From Winogradskyella luteola (GTDB lineage: Bacteria > Bacteroidota > Bacteroidia > Flavobacteriales > Flavobacteriaceae), in assembly GCF_019203985.1 (NCBI RefSeq), contig NZ_JAGSPD010000011.1, forward strand, positions 1 through 64,000: a stretch of 64,000 nucleotides of DNA. Reading direction: 5' to 3'. This document shows positions 7,461 to 16,483 of this stretch, piece after piece (positions within the stretch are counted from its first letter, which is position 1; each line of letters starts with the position of its first letter). The notes under the pieces were generated by a model that saw only the letters and a program-made list of their open reading frames with translations, had not been told where the DNA came from and did no database searches. Position numbers and translations under genes: made by a program.

Positions 7461-8465
7461 ATGAATGTTTACAAGCTTTTGAAGCTCAACAGAAGGATAA
7501 AAAGTCATAGAGTTAAGTTTTTAGCACTATATGTACTTCATAAGCTTAATAAACGCTATCTGGCAGTTAACCTAGATCCAGTAATGGCATGCAACCTACG
7601 TTGTAAAATGTGCTATTTTACAGATGCGGATTATGTAAAAACACTAAAGGGGCAGTTTAAAGACCAAGACCTCGATCTTGTCGCTAAAGCCATTTTTAAC
7701 AGAGCTTTGAAGTTGCAAATAGGTTGTGGCACAGAGCCAACGCTATATAAGAATTTACCAAAAATTGTAAGACTCGGAAAGCAGTATAATGTGCCCTATA
7801 TATCTTTAACTACAAATGCCAACTTACTCACCGAAGAAAAAATAGAAGAGTTACTTATCGCAGGTCTTAATGAATTCACCATATCGCTTCATGGTGTTAC
7901 AAAAGAGAGCTATGAAAGCTTCATGAAAAAAGCAAGCTATGAAAAATTTCAAAATGCATTTGCCGCGTTTAGAACGTTAAAAGCTAGGTACGACTTTAAA
8001 GTTAGAATCAACTACACATTCAATAAGGATAATTTTTATGAGCTAGAAGATTTTTTTAAGCATTTTGATGCTTCGGGCTTTGATATACTTCAGTTGAGGC
8101 CGATTCAAAAAATTGGAAATACAGAATACAATGATTTTGACATTTCTTCTTTAGAAAAAGACTATACGGGTTTAGTGTCTAAAATTAGAGCGAATTGCGC
8201 TGAGAACAATATCACCCTTATGGCTCCAAACAAACTCGAAAAACTTAAAGATGAAAACACATCGAGTTTTATATTCGATTATACGTTTTGTTACATTTCG
8301 CCAAATAAATTCTGGAAAGATGGTTTTAATTGGAGAGCAGAAACGTTCAATACATATTCTAAAAAAATTGGCTGGAGTCAACTATTGCTCTCAAACGTGT
8401 TTAAATCAAAATCGCATTTAAGAACGCTTTCAAATAAACTCAATTACGAGATAGAGCTTAACTGA
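7461..8465 (+). CDS. radical SAM protein
   Basis: This 334-residue protein has the radical SAM iron-sulfur signature CNLRCKMC (Cys44, Cys48, Cys51) in a TIM-barrel-like domain to about residue 240. The C-terminal part lacks the Cys cluster of a SPASM domain apart from single residues. The substrate is unknown. It starts 6 bases after trhO and probably shares its mRNA, so a role in RNA or cofactor modification is possible but not shown. The basic N-terminus (LLKLNRRIKSHRVKF) may be an RNA- or membrane-contacting helix. Confidence 0.85.
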   Translation: MNVYKLLKLNRRIKSHRVKFLALYVLHKLNKRYLAVNLDPVMACNLRCKMCYFTDADYVKTLKGQFKDQDLDLVAKAIFNRALKLQIGCGTEPTLYKNLPKIVRLGKQYNVPYISLTTNANLLTEEKIEELLIAGLNEFTISLHGVTKESYESFMKKASYEKFQNAFAAFRTLKARYDFKVRINYTFNKDNFYELEDFFKHFDASGFDILQLRPIQKIGNTEYNDFDISSLEKDYTGLVSKIRANCAENNITLMAPNKLEKLKDENTSSFIFDYTFCYISPNKFWKDGFNWRAETFNTYSKKIGWSQLLLSNVFKSKSHLRTLSNKLNYEIELN

Positions 8466-8633
8466 CTTATTTTTGTTCAGCTTTATAATTTTCTTTCAGT
8501 TTATCTTTTTTCCGGCAGAGGTTTAAATAAAAGCACTTTATTCAACTAAAGAAATAATAGTATCTTTACTCATTATTAAATTATGAATCCTTTATCTAGA
8601 CATTGCGATCTAGATTAAATATATATAACTTTT

Positions 8634-9818
8634 ATGGCTTGTAACAGTTGCTCAACTGGTAAAGACGGTCAACCAAAAGGATGTAAAAACAATGGGACTT
8701 GCGGCACGGATAGCTGCAATAAACTCACTGTTTTCGACTGGCTGGCTAACATGTCGCTTCCTAACGGACAAGACCCTTTTATAGGTGTTGAGGTACGTTT
8801 TAAAAACGGAAGAAAACAATACTACAAAAATACTGAGAATTTAACATTAAGCATAGGCGATATTGTCGCTACCCAAGCAAAATCCGGTCACGATATAGGT
8901 ATGGTAACCTTAACTGGCGAATTGGTACGCGTGCAAATGAAGCGCAAAAAAGTTGATATCAACGATGAAGAAAATGTTCTAAAGATATACCGAAAAGCTT
9001 CGCAACGCGATATAGACATCTGGTCCGAATCGCGAGACAAAGAAGAGCCCATGAAGGTGAAAGCGCGTCAATTTGCCATAGATCTTAAACTTAAGATGAA
9101 GATTTCGGATATTGAATATCAAGGTGATGGCAGTAAAGCTACGTTTTATTACACAGCTGAAGAGCGTGTGGATTTTAGGGAGCTCATTAAAGTTTTTGCC
9201 AGAGAGTTTAGAACCCGTATTGAAATGCGTCAAGTAGGTTTTAGGCAAGAAGCAGCAAGACTTGGTGGGATAGGCTCTTGTGGAAGGGAATTGTGCTGTT
9301 CTACATGGTTAACAGATTTTAGATCCGTAAGTACATCTGCAGCAAGATATCAGCAGTTATCTTTAAATCCGCTGAAATTGGCAGGTCAATGTGGAAAATT
9401 AAAGTGTTGCTTAAACTACGAATTAGATGCCTATTTAGATGCCCTAAAGGCATTTCCAAAAAATGATACCAAACTTTATACCGAAAAGGGAACTGCAGTA
9501 TGCCAAAAGACGGATATTTTTAAAGGCTTAATGTGGTATGCTTATGAGGGAGAATGGATGAATTGGCATGTCATTACTACAGAACAAGCCAATGAAATCA
9601 TTGCTAAAAACAAGAAAAAAGAGAAAGTTGCCAGTTTAGAAGAGTATGCTGCTGAGCATATACAAGACACTAAAACTGAATTTGAAAACGTTGTAGGGCA
9701 AGACAGTTTAACACGTTTCGATAATCCAAAATCCAAAAGGAAACGTAAAAACAATAGGGACAGAAACAAAAACCGCAGTAGAAATCGTAATCAAAAACAG
9801 AATGCAAAGAAAAATTAA
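8634..9818 (+). CDS. ricT: RicT-like PSP1-domain protein
   Basis: This 394-residue protein matches the RicT/YaaT (PSP1 C-terminal domain) family, in Firmicutes part of an iron-sulfur-bound complex acting with RNase Y. It begins with a Cys-rich stretch (ACNSCSTGKDGQPKGCKNNG), and the core contains the family block GGIGSCGRELCCSTWL and CGKLKCCLNYE (about 214-270). The tail (about 365-394) is a basic Lys/Arg/Asn run. It overlaps gldH by 17 bases, forming a ricT-gldH-PBP1A unit that I recall as common in Flavobacteriaceae. Confidence 0.88.
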   Translation: MACNSCSTGKDGQPKGCKNNGTCGTDSCNKLTVFDWLANMSLPNGQDPFIGVEVRFKNGRKQYYKNTENLTLSIGDIVATQAKSGHDIGMVTLTGELVRVQMKRKKVDINDEENVLKIYRKASQRDIDIWSESRDKEEPMKVKARQFAIDLKLKMKISDIEYQGDGSKATFYYTAEERVDFRELIKVFAREFRTRIEMRQVGFRQEAARLGGIGSCGRELCCSTWLTDFRSVSTSAARYQQLSLNPLKLAGQCGKLKCCLNYELDAYLDALKAFPKNDTKLYTEKGTAVCQKTDIFKGLMWYAYEGEWMNWHVITTEQANEIIAKNKKKEKVASLEEYAAEHIQDTKTEFENVVGQDSLTRFDNPKSKRKRKNNRDRNKNRSRNRNQKQNAKKN

Positions 9819-10302
9819 TGGCATATTATCCATAGTTGGTTTATGTTTTTTGATTTTGGCTTGTGATTCAAAAGCGACTTTTGATGTTTATAAATCCGTG
9901 CCCAACGAGTGGCATAAGGATTCGGTAGCTAGTTTCAACTTTGGTGCGCCAGATACTATAAACAACTATAATTTGTATGTCAATCTAAGAAATACAAACG
10001 ATTATAAATTTAATAATCTATATCTCATTGTAGAGCTAAATTATCCAAACGGAAAAACAGTTAAGGACACTTTAGAGTATAAAATGGCAGCACCAAACGG
10101 AGAGCTTCTAGGAGAAGGGTTTACAGATGTTAAGGAAAACATGCTATGGTACAAAGGTTATAAAACACCATTTAAGTTTACTGAAGATGGAGACTATAAA
10201 GTTAATATTCAGCATGCCATGCGCAATAATGGCGAGGTTAATGGCATAGAGAATTTAGAGGGTATAACAGATATAGGTTTTAGGGTAGAACAAGTGCAAT
10301 AA
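9802..10302 (+). CDS. gldH: gliding motility lipoprotein GldH
   Basis: GldH is a lipoprotein required for gliding in Flavobacterium johnsoniae. This one is 166 residues with a lipobox LILACDS (Cys21) and a beta-rich mature domain including FDVYKSVPNEWHKDS and the conserved GEGFTDVKEN / WYKGYKTPF region. It overlaps the end of ricT by 17 bases and is followed 8 bases later by PBP1A. Its presence supports gliding or at least type IX secretion capacity. Confidence 0.92.
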   Translation: MQRKINGILSIVGLCFLILACDSKATFDVYKSVPNEWHKDSVASFNFGAPDTINNYNLYVNLRNTNDYKFNNLYLIVELNYPNGKTVKDTLEYKMAAPNGELLGEGFTDVKENMLWYKGYKTPFKFTEDGDYKVNIQHAMRNNGEVNGIENLEGITDIGFRVEQVQ

Positions 10303-10310
10303 TTAATACT

Positions 10311-12662
10311 ATGGCAAAAAAGAAGACAACTAAATCTAAAACAGAAGTAAAAGGTTTTTCAAAGTATGTAAGATGGTTTTGGATGCTCTTTACAGGAGGT
10401 ATCTTAGCGATTGTGTTATTGTTTCTTTTTGCGTCATGGGGACTTTTAGGTGAGATGCCAGACCATACGAAGTTAGAAAACCCCGAAACCAACTTAGCGA
10501 CAGAAATCATTTCATCAGACGGTAAAACTTTAGGTAAATTTTACTTTAACGATAATAGAACGCCTGTAGGGTATAAAGATTTACCAAAAAACTTAGTTGA
10601 AGCCTTAATCGCCACTGAAGACGTTAGGTTTTATGACCATTCAGGCATTGATGGTAGAGGTACTTTGAGAGCAATTTTTAAAGCTGGACAAGGAGGTGGG
10701 GCAAGTACTATATCCCAGCAATTAGCAAAACAGCTTTTTACAGATCAAGTCTCACAAAACAAAATACAAAGAGCCTTACAAAAAGTTAGGGAATGGATTA
10801 TTGCTATTAGACTAGAACGTCAATATACCAAAGAGGAAATCATTGCGCAGTACTTCAATATTTATGATTTTGGTAATAATGGTGATGGTATTCGTTCTGC
10901 TTCAAGAATTTATTTTGGCAAAGAGCCAAAGGACTTAGATATGAAAGAATCGGCTATGCTAGTTGGCATGTTTAAAAATTCTTCACTTTATAATCCTAGA
11001 AGAAATCCTGTTGGTGTAAAAAACAGGCGTAATGTGGTTTTAGCTCAAATGCACAAATATGAATACATTTCTGAAGAAGTAAAAGATTCATTACAAGCAA
11101 CAGAGTTGGATTTAAATTACACTCCAGAGTCGCATCGCGAAGGAATAGCCACTTACTTTAGAGAGTATCTTCGAGGCTTTATGAAAGATTGGGCTAATGA
11201 CAAGAACAATCGAAAACCTGACGGCAGCAAATATGATTTGTACAGTGATGGTTTAAAGGTGTTTACAACGATTGATTCGCGTATGCAAAAATATGCAGAA
11301 GAAGCTATAGCATTGCATATGCCAAGATTACAGGCTGAGTTCGATCATCAAAACACACCAGACAGAAATCCAACTGCACCATTTTTAGAACTCAACAAAT
11401 CTGAAATTAATAAACTGTTGAAAGATGGTATGCGTAGAGGAGAGCGCTGGAGAATTTTAAAAAATCAAGGGAAATCTGATAAGGAGATTGAAGCTTCATT
11501 CCATAAACCTATAGAAATGACGGTTTTTAAATGGATAGATGGTAAGGCAAGTGAAGTAGATACGGTTATGAAACCCATCGATTCTATGCGTTATTACAAA
11601 TCGTTTCTAAAACCAGGAATGATGTCTATGGACCCATTAACTGGCCACGTTAAAGCATGGGTTGGCGGTATGAATTATAAGCATTTTCAGTACGATATGG
11701 TAAAGCAGGGGAAGCGACAAGTAGGTTCTACATTTAAGCCTTTTGTATATGCTACAGCCATTGACCAATTACAAATGTCACCATGCGATTCTTTCCCAAG
11801 AACACCTATCACAATTGAAGCTAATAAATTTGGAAACCCAGAACCATGGACGGTAAAAAATTCTGACGGCAACTATTCCGGAAAACAAACCCTTAAAGAT
11901 GCACTTGCCAGTTCTACTAACACCATTACGGCACGCTTAATGAATGAAATTGGTCCTCAACCTGTTGTAGAAATGGCAAAAAAGTTAGGTGTAGAGCAAG
12001 AGATTACTCCAGTACCAGCAATTGCCTTAGGAACACCAGATATTAGCGTGTATGAAATGGTGGCTGCCTACTCTACATTTGCAAACAAAGGAGTTTATAA
12101 CAAACCAGTTATGGTAACGCGTATCGAAGACAAAAATGGAACAGTATTGTACCAAGTTGCTCCAGAAAGTAAAGATGTACTAAGTGAAGAAGTTGCCTAT
12201 GTGACTGTTAATCTTATGGAAGGAGTAACAAATGCAGGTTCAGGAAGACGACTAAGGCATAATTGGGCTACTAAAGTGGCTGTCTACAAAGAAATTATTA
12301 CAGGCTACCCTTACGAACTTAAAAATTCAATTGCCGGTAAAACAGGAACCACACAAAACCAAAGTGATGGTTGGTTTATGGGTATGGTACCAAATTTAGT
12401 CACAGGTGTTTGGGTTGGCGCAGAAGACAGAGCTGCACACTTTAAAAGTATTACTTACGGTCAAGGAGCTGCAATGGCATTACCTATTTGGGGCTTATAC
12501 ATGAAAGCTTGTTATGCAGATAAAACCTTAGACGTATCAACAGGTAACTTTGAAAAACCTTCAGAACTAGATATCAATGTAGATTGTAAAGCCCATGATG
12601 AAGGAGATCTTGGTGCAGATTCAGATGAAGATGACGGCCAAAGTGTTGATGTGGATTTTTAA
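10311..12662 (+). CDS. penicillin-binding protein 1A (bifunctional transglycosylase/transpeptidase)
   Basis: This 783-residue class A PBP polymerises and crosslinks peptidoglycan. A basic cytoplasmic start and one membrane helix (about 23-45) are followed by a glycosyltransferase domain with EDVRFYDHSGID (catalytic Glu103) and the GGASTISQQLAKQLF block, then a transpeptidase domain with GSTFKP (Ser473), SSTNT and KTGTT (Lys677). The C-terminus is an Asp/Glu-rich tail. It is the third gene of the ricT-gldH-PBP1A run. Confidence 0.95.
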   Translation: MAKKKTTKSKTEVKGFSKYVRWFWMLFTGGILAIVLLFLFASWGLLGEMPDHTKLENPETNLATEIISSDGKTLGKFYFNDNRTPVGYKDLPKNLVEALIATEDVRFYDHSGIDGRGTLRAIFKAGQGGGASTISQQLAKQLFTDQVSQNKIQRALQKVREWIIAIRLERQYTKEEIIAQYFNIYDFGNNGDGIRSASRIYFGKEPKDLDMKESAMLVGMFKNSSLYNPRRNPVGVKNRRNVVLAQMHKYEYISEEVKDSLQATELDLNYTPESHREGIATYFREYLRGFMKDWANDKNNRKPDGSKYDLYSDGLKVFTTIDSRMQKYAEEAIALHMPRLQAEFDHQNTPDRNPTAPFLELNKSEINKLLKDGMRRGERWRILKNQGKSDKEIEASFHKPIEMTVFKWIDGKASEVDTVMKPIDSMRYYKSFLKPGMMSMDPLTGHVKAWVGGMNYKHFQYDMVKQGKRQVGSTFKPFVYATAIDQLQMSPCDSFPRTPITIEANKFGNPEPWTVKNSDGNYSGKQTLKDALASSTNTITARLMNEIGPQPVVEMAKKLGVEQEITPVPAIALGTPDISVYEMVAAYSTFANKGVYNKPVMVTRIEDKNGTVLYQVAPESKDVLSEEVAYVTVNLMEGVTNAGSGRRLRHNWATKVAVYKEIITGYPYELKNSIAGKTGTTQNQSDGWFMGMVPNLVTGVWVGAEDRAAHFKSITYGQGAAMALPIWGLYMKACYADKTLDVSTGNFEKPSELDINVDCKAHDEGDLGADSDEDDGQSVDVDF

Positions 12663-12756
12663 ATTATATCTGTGATTTTCTCAAAATATTTAGGCAAATT
12701 TTAATATGAAGTTTGCTCAGTCTTTCGTATTTTTCAGAAGCTAAATTTCTCAATTC

Positions 12757-13458
12757 ATGATTAATAAAAAAGTAGCAAACGTCACTGAAGCATTACGAGG
12801 TGTAAGCGACAATATGACCTTTATGTTTGGTGGTTTTGGGCTTTCTGGTATTCCTGAAAATGCCATAGCAGAACTTGTAAGACTCAACATAAAAGGATTG
12901 ACCTGTATTTCTAATAATGCAGGTGTAGATGATTTTGGTTTAGGCTTATTGCTACAACAAAAGCAGGTTAAAAAAATGATTTCATCTTATGTTGGCGAAA
13001 ATGATGAGTTTGAACGCCAAATGCTGTCTGGAGAACTAGATGTGGAGTTAATACCCCAGGGAACGCTAGCCGAGCGCGCCAGAGCAGCACAAGCAGGTTT
13101 TCCTGCATTTTATACACCAGCAGGCTACGGAACAGAAGTTGCTGAAGGTAAAGAAACTAGAGAGTTTAACGGTAAAATGTATGTTTTAGAACATGCTTTT
13201 GAGGCAGGTTTTGGGTTTATAAAAGCTTGGAAAGGAGATGCTGCTGGTAACTTAATATTCAAAGGCACGGCAAGAAATTTTAACCCTAACATGTGCGGTG
13301 CAGCAAAAATAACCGTTGCTGAGGTTGAAGAATTAGTGCCAGTTGGAGAATTAGACCCAAATCAAATTCATATTCCAGGAATTTTTGTGCAGCGTATATT
13401 TAAGGGAGCACATTTTGAAAAACGTATTGAACAACGCACGGTAAGAGAAAGGCCCTAG
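12757..13458 (+). CDS. scoA: 3-oxoacid CoA-transferase subunit A
   Basis: Alpha subunit of a succinyl-CoA:3-ketoacid (or acetate/acetoacetate) CoA-transferase that moves CoA between short acyl groups in ketone-body or leucine catabolism. It is 233 residues with [11 protein letters not shown] (about 27-37) and the conserved [20 protein letters not shown] region (about 102-121). The beta subunit follows after 95 bases, a gap that contains a small palindromic repeat. Confidence 0.92.
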   Translation: MINKKVANVTEALRGVSDNMTFMFGGFGLSGIPENAIAELVRLNIKGLTCISNNAGVDDFGLGLLLQQKQVKKMISSYVGENDEFERQMLSGELDVELIPQGTLAERARAAQAGFPAFYTPAGYGTEVAEGKETREFNGKMYVLEHAFEAGFGFIKAWKGDAAGNLIFKGTARNFNPNMCGAAKITVAEVEELVPVGELDPNQIHIPGIFVQRIFKGAHFEKRIEQRTVRERP

Positions 13459-13463
13459 GTCTG

Positions 13464-13488
13464 TTATTCCTGCAAAGGCGGGAATCCC
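13464..13488. repeat. short dispersed palindrome, copy 1
   Basis: ATTCCTGC and GCGGGAAT form an imperfect hairpin right after the scoA stop. The reverse complement of 49041-49071 carries a closely similar block (TTATTCCTGC...GGAATC), so this is a repeated intergenic element rather than a unique terminator. Confidence 0.6.
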
Positions 13489-13553
13489 TTTTATACAATT
13501 AAGCTCCAATTAATAAGATTTTTTAATAAGGTCCGAATGGACAAACTAAAGTT

Positions 13554-14207
13554 ATGTTAGATAAAAACGGAATAGCAAAGCGCATAGCAAGAGAGGTAAA
13601 AGATGGTTACTATGTTAATTTAGGTATTGGCATCCCAACATTGGTGGCCAATTTTGTTAGAGATGATATCGAAGTAGAATTTCAGAGTGAGAATGGAGTT
13701 TTGGGTATGGGGCCATTTCCGTTTGAAGGCGAAGAGGACGCAGATATTATTAATGCAGGAAAACAAACCATAACAACATTACAGGGAGCCAGCTTTTTTG
13801 ATTCAGCCACAAGCTTTTCCATGATTAGAGGGCAACATGTTGATTTAACAATACTTGGTGCCATGGAAGTATCGGAAAATGGAGATATTGCCAACTGGAA
13901 AATCCCGGGTAAAATGGTAAAAGGCATGGGAGGAGCCATGGATTTGGTTGCAAGCGCAGAGAATATTATTGTAGCTATGATGCATACCAATAGAGCTGGT
14001 GCGTCTAAGTTGTTAAAAACATGTTCTTTACCTTTAACAGGAGTTCAATGTGTAAAAAAAATAGTAACAAATATGGCTGTTTTAGAAGTCACCAATGGGG
14101 GCTTTAAACTATTAGAGCGTGCCCCAGGAGTTTCGGTAGAGGACATCAAAAATGCAACCGAAGGTCATTTGATTATAGATGGAGACATACCAGAAATGAA
14201 TGTATAA
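13554..14207 (+). CDS. scoB: 3-oxoacid CoA-transferase subunit B
   Basis: Beta subunit of the CoA-transferase, 217 residues. The catalytic glutamate lies in SENGVLGMGP (about residues 44-53), which forms the glutamyl-CoA thioester intermediate in this family, and GIGIPTLVANFV (about 24-35) is the characteristic glycine loop. It pairs with the A subunit at 12757-13458. Confidence 0.92.
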   Translation: MLDKNGIAKRIAREVKDGYYVNLGIGIPTLVANFVRDDIEVEFQSENGVLGMGPFPFEGEEDADIINAGKQTITTLQGASFFDSATSFSMIRGQHVDLTILGAMEVSENGDIANWKIPGKMVKGMGGAMDLVASAENIIVAMMHTNRAGASKLLKTCSLPLTGVQCVKKIVTNMAVLEVTNGGFKLLERAPGVSVEDIKNATEGHLIIDGDIPEMNV

Positions 14208-14562
14208 ACAATACTACCTTTAGAATTAATCCTGCAACTAAGTTATCGTATTTTTGTAAGCATAATCTTCAATCATGTGCTTAAATGTTAAATAAACATG
14301 CATTTCATCGATTTATAAGGTATTTAAACCGATAAATTAAAAATATGTACCATATTAGCAATCCCAAATTGAATTAACCAAATTTACCCTAAACTTAATT
14401 TACGATTTTGCCCCAAATCTACCGTAAATTTTATGACTTATGAAAACGACCAAATCAAATCTACCAGAACCTACTTTAAATGACAATGTTATGTTTTCAA
14501 ACTTAAAAAATACCATGAGAGTTATTTCTGGTGTTCTAAAGTTAACCAAGAAAATATTCATG
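14208..14562 (+). other. intergenic region with a shared leader motif and a possible 42-codon frame
   Basis: No convincing gene lies here. A possible 42-codon frame (14440-14568, starting MKTTKSNLPEPTLND) runs into the end of the convergent ABC gene; it has no recognisable relative and may be a remnant. The region carries a leader motif also found before the secreted protein at 16484 (listed separately). Confidence 0.4.
14298..14360 (+). promoter_or_regulatory. shared leader element, copy 1
   Basis: ATGCATTTCATCGATTT at 14298-14314 is repeated exactly at 16388-16404. In both places ATATTAGCA follows with start-to-start spacing of 54 or 55 bases (14352-14360 here). The conserved spacing suggests a two-part promoter or activator site. 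Confidence 0.45.
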
Positions 14563-16254
14563 CTATAATCCTTTTGGAATAGCATGAATTAATTTTTTGG
14601 TGTAGTCTTTCACAGGCGATTCATAAATTTTATCAGCATCCCCTAATTCTTCAATTCTTCCTTGGTTCATTACAAGCAATTGATCTGCCATATATTTTAC
14701 AACAGCCAAATCGTGCGAAATAAAAATATAGGTAAATCCAAATTGTTCTTTCAAATTATTCAAAAGATTAAGCACTTGGGCTTGTACTGAAATGTCCAAT
14801 GCAGACACAGATTCGTCACAAACTATTAATTGAGGCTCTAAAGCAATTGTTCTAGCTATACCAATACGCTGTCGTTGACCACCAGAAAACTCATGCGGAT
14901 ATCTACTGAATGCATAGGCTTCTAAACCTACTTTTTCTAAAAGTTCTATTACTTTTTCTTTTCTTTCGGCATAAGAATTACCAATCTTATGCACTTTCAT
15001 AGGCTCTATAATGGCGTTTCCAACCGTTAGTCTTGGATTAAGCGATGCAAATGGGTCTTGAAATATAATTTGAATATCTTTTCGCAATCGGCGCAACTCT
15101 TTTTTTCTTAGACCCGTTATATCTTTACCGTTATATTTTATAATTCCAGATGTAGCTTTATCTAGTTGAAGAATCGCATTGCCTAAAGTAGATTTACCAC
15201 AACCAGATTCGCCTACCAAACCTAAAGTTTCGCCTGGATAGACCTTAAAGCTTACACCATCTACAGCTTTAAAAGCAATATCCTTGGAAAAGAAGCCCTT
15301 GCTGGATAGATAGATTTTTTCAACATCAATAACTTCCAATAATGGGGATTGTGCATATATTTTTTCATGGTTTTTCTTTCGATCTTCAATGGTAATAAGT
15401 TTTGTATTAACCTCACCCTCCATAAAATCTGAAATTGTAGGCAGTTTTTTTAGCCTATATGCAGTAGATGGCCTAGCTCCAATCAATGCTTTTGTGTAAT
15501 TGTGCTTTGGGGAATTAAATATAATTTGGGTTTTATCTTGTTCCACTATTTCTCCTTTGTACATCACTAAAACTTTATCTGCCAATTCAGCAACCAGAGA
15601 CAAATCGTGCGATATAAATAAAATACTCATTTTTGTCTCTTTTTGTAGGGTTTTCAGCAGCTCTAAAATTTCCTTTTGTACAGTAACATCTAAAGCAGTT
15701 GTGGGCTCGTCCGCAATAAGTAATTTTGGCTTGCAGGCAATTGCCATGGCAATCATAACACGCTGTTTTTGTCCTCCAGAAATTTCGTGCGGATAGGATT
15801 TAAAGATTCTATTAGGGTTTGGAAGCTTTACTTTTTCAAAAAGCTGTAAAATTTCAGACTTTACCTCAGAAGCAGACAAAGTTGAATGTTGCCTTAAGAT
15901 TTCTTCGACCTGTCTCCCACAACGCATAGAAGGATTTAAAGAGCTCATGGGCTCTTGAAAAATCATTGCTATGTCATTACCTCTAATCTTTAAATAGTTT
16001 TGTTCAGAATAATTGGTTAATTCTATGTTTTCAAACAAAATAGAACCAGAAGTTATTTTTGAAATCTGTTTAGGCAATAAACCCATTATGGCAAGAGATG
16101 AAATGGATTTCCCAGAACCCGACTCTCCTATGACAGCCAATATTTCATTTGGTTTTACTTGAAATGAAATGGACTTAATGATTTTTTTTTCTGTTTTTCC
16201 ATCAAAAAATGAAATAGACAGATCTTTAACGTTTAACAAATCTTTATTAGGCAT
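14563..16254 (-). CDS. ABC transporter ATP-binding protein, two fused nucleotide-binding domains (oligopeptide type)
   Basis: This 563-residue cytoplasmic protein fuses two DppD/DppF-like ATPase domains of a peptide (or related solute) importer. Domain 1 has GESGSGKS (about 42-49), SGGQKQR and LLIADEPTTALD; domain 2 has GESGCGKS, SGGQRQR and LIVCDESVSALD, followed by the oligopeptide-binding C-terminal extensions. In the second Walker B the residue after Asp-Glu is Ser rather than Pro, which is common in this group. No permease or binding protein is next to it, so its partners must be elsewhere. Confidence 0.9.
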   Translation of the reverse strand: MPNKDLLNVKDLSISFFDGKTEKKIIKSISFQVKPNEILAVIGESGSGKSISSLAIMGLLPKQISKITSGSILFENIELTNYSEQNYLKIRGNDIAMIFQEPMSSLNPSMRCGRQVEEILRQHSTLSASEVKSEILQLFEKVKLPNPNRIFKSYPHEISGGQKQRVMIAMAIACKPKLLIADEPTTALDVTVQKEILELLKTLQKETKMSILFISHDLSLVAELADKVLVMYKGEIVEQDKTQIIFNSPKHNYTKALIGARPSTAYRLKKLPTISDFMEGEVNTKLITIEDRKKNHEKIYAQSPLLEVIDVEKIYLSSKGFFSKDIAFKAVDGVSFKVYPGETLGLVGESGCGKSTLGNAILQLDKATSGIIKYNGKDITGLRKKELRRLRKDIQIIFQDPFASLNPRLTVGNAIIEPMKVHKIGNSYAERKEKVIELLEKVGLEAYAFSRYPHEFSGGQRQRIGIARTIALEPQLIVCDESVSALDISVQAQVLNLLNNLKEQFGFTYIFISHDLAVVKYMADQLLVMNQGRIEELGDADKIYESPVKDYTKKLIHAIPKGL

Positions 16255-16387
16255 AGGTAAAAATAATCAAAATCAAAGAGTAAAAATAAGCGTAAAACAC
16301 AGATTTGTATCAAAATTTAGTAGAATAGGAATATATCATTAAATTAATGATAATCAATTATTTATGTTTTTTAGATAATTTAAATTA

Positions 16388-16451
16388 ATGCATTTCATCG
16401 ATTTTTTATGCGTTTTATCTGTTTTTAGAAATAATTTATAATATATTAGCA
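16388..16451 (+). promoter_or_regulatory. shared leader element, copy 2, before the secreted FN3 protein
   Basis: This is an exact copy of the 17-base block at 14298-14314, followed by TATATTAGCA ending at 16451, 33 bases before the ATG at 16484. TATATTAG is one base away from TAnnTTTG, so the right half may be the -7 element and the left half an activator site. Confidence 0.45.
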
Positions 16452-16483
16452 GACTAACAAAATTCATTGAAAGCCCTAAGCAA

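Noticed and set aside
13682..13990. A 102-codon antisense frame inside scoB
   Set aside because: It is a shadow of the conserved CoA-transferase beta subunit with no start signal of its own.
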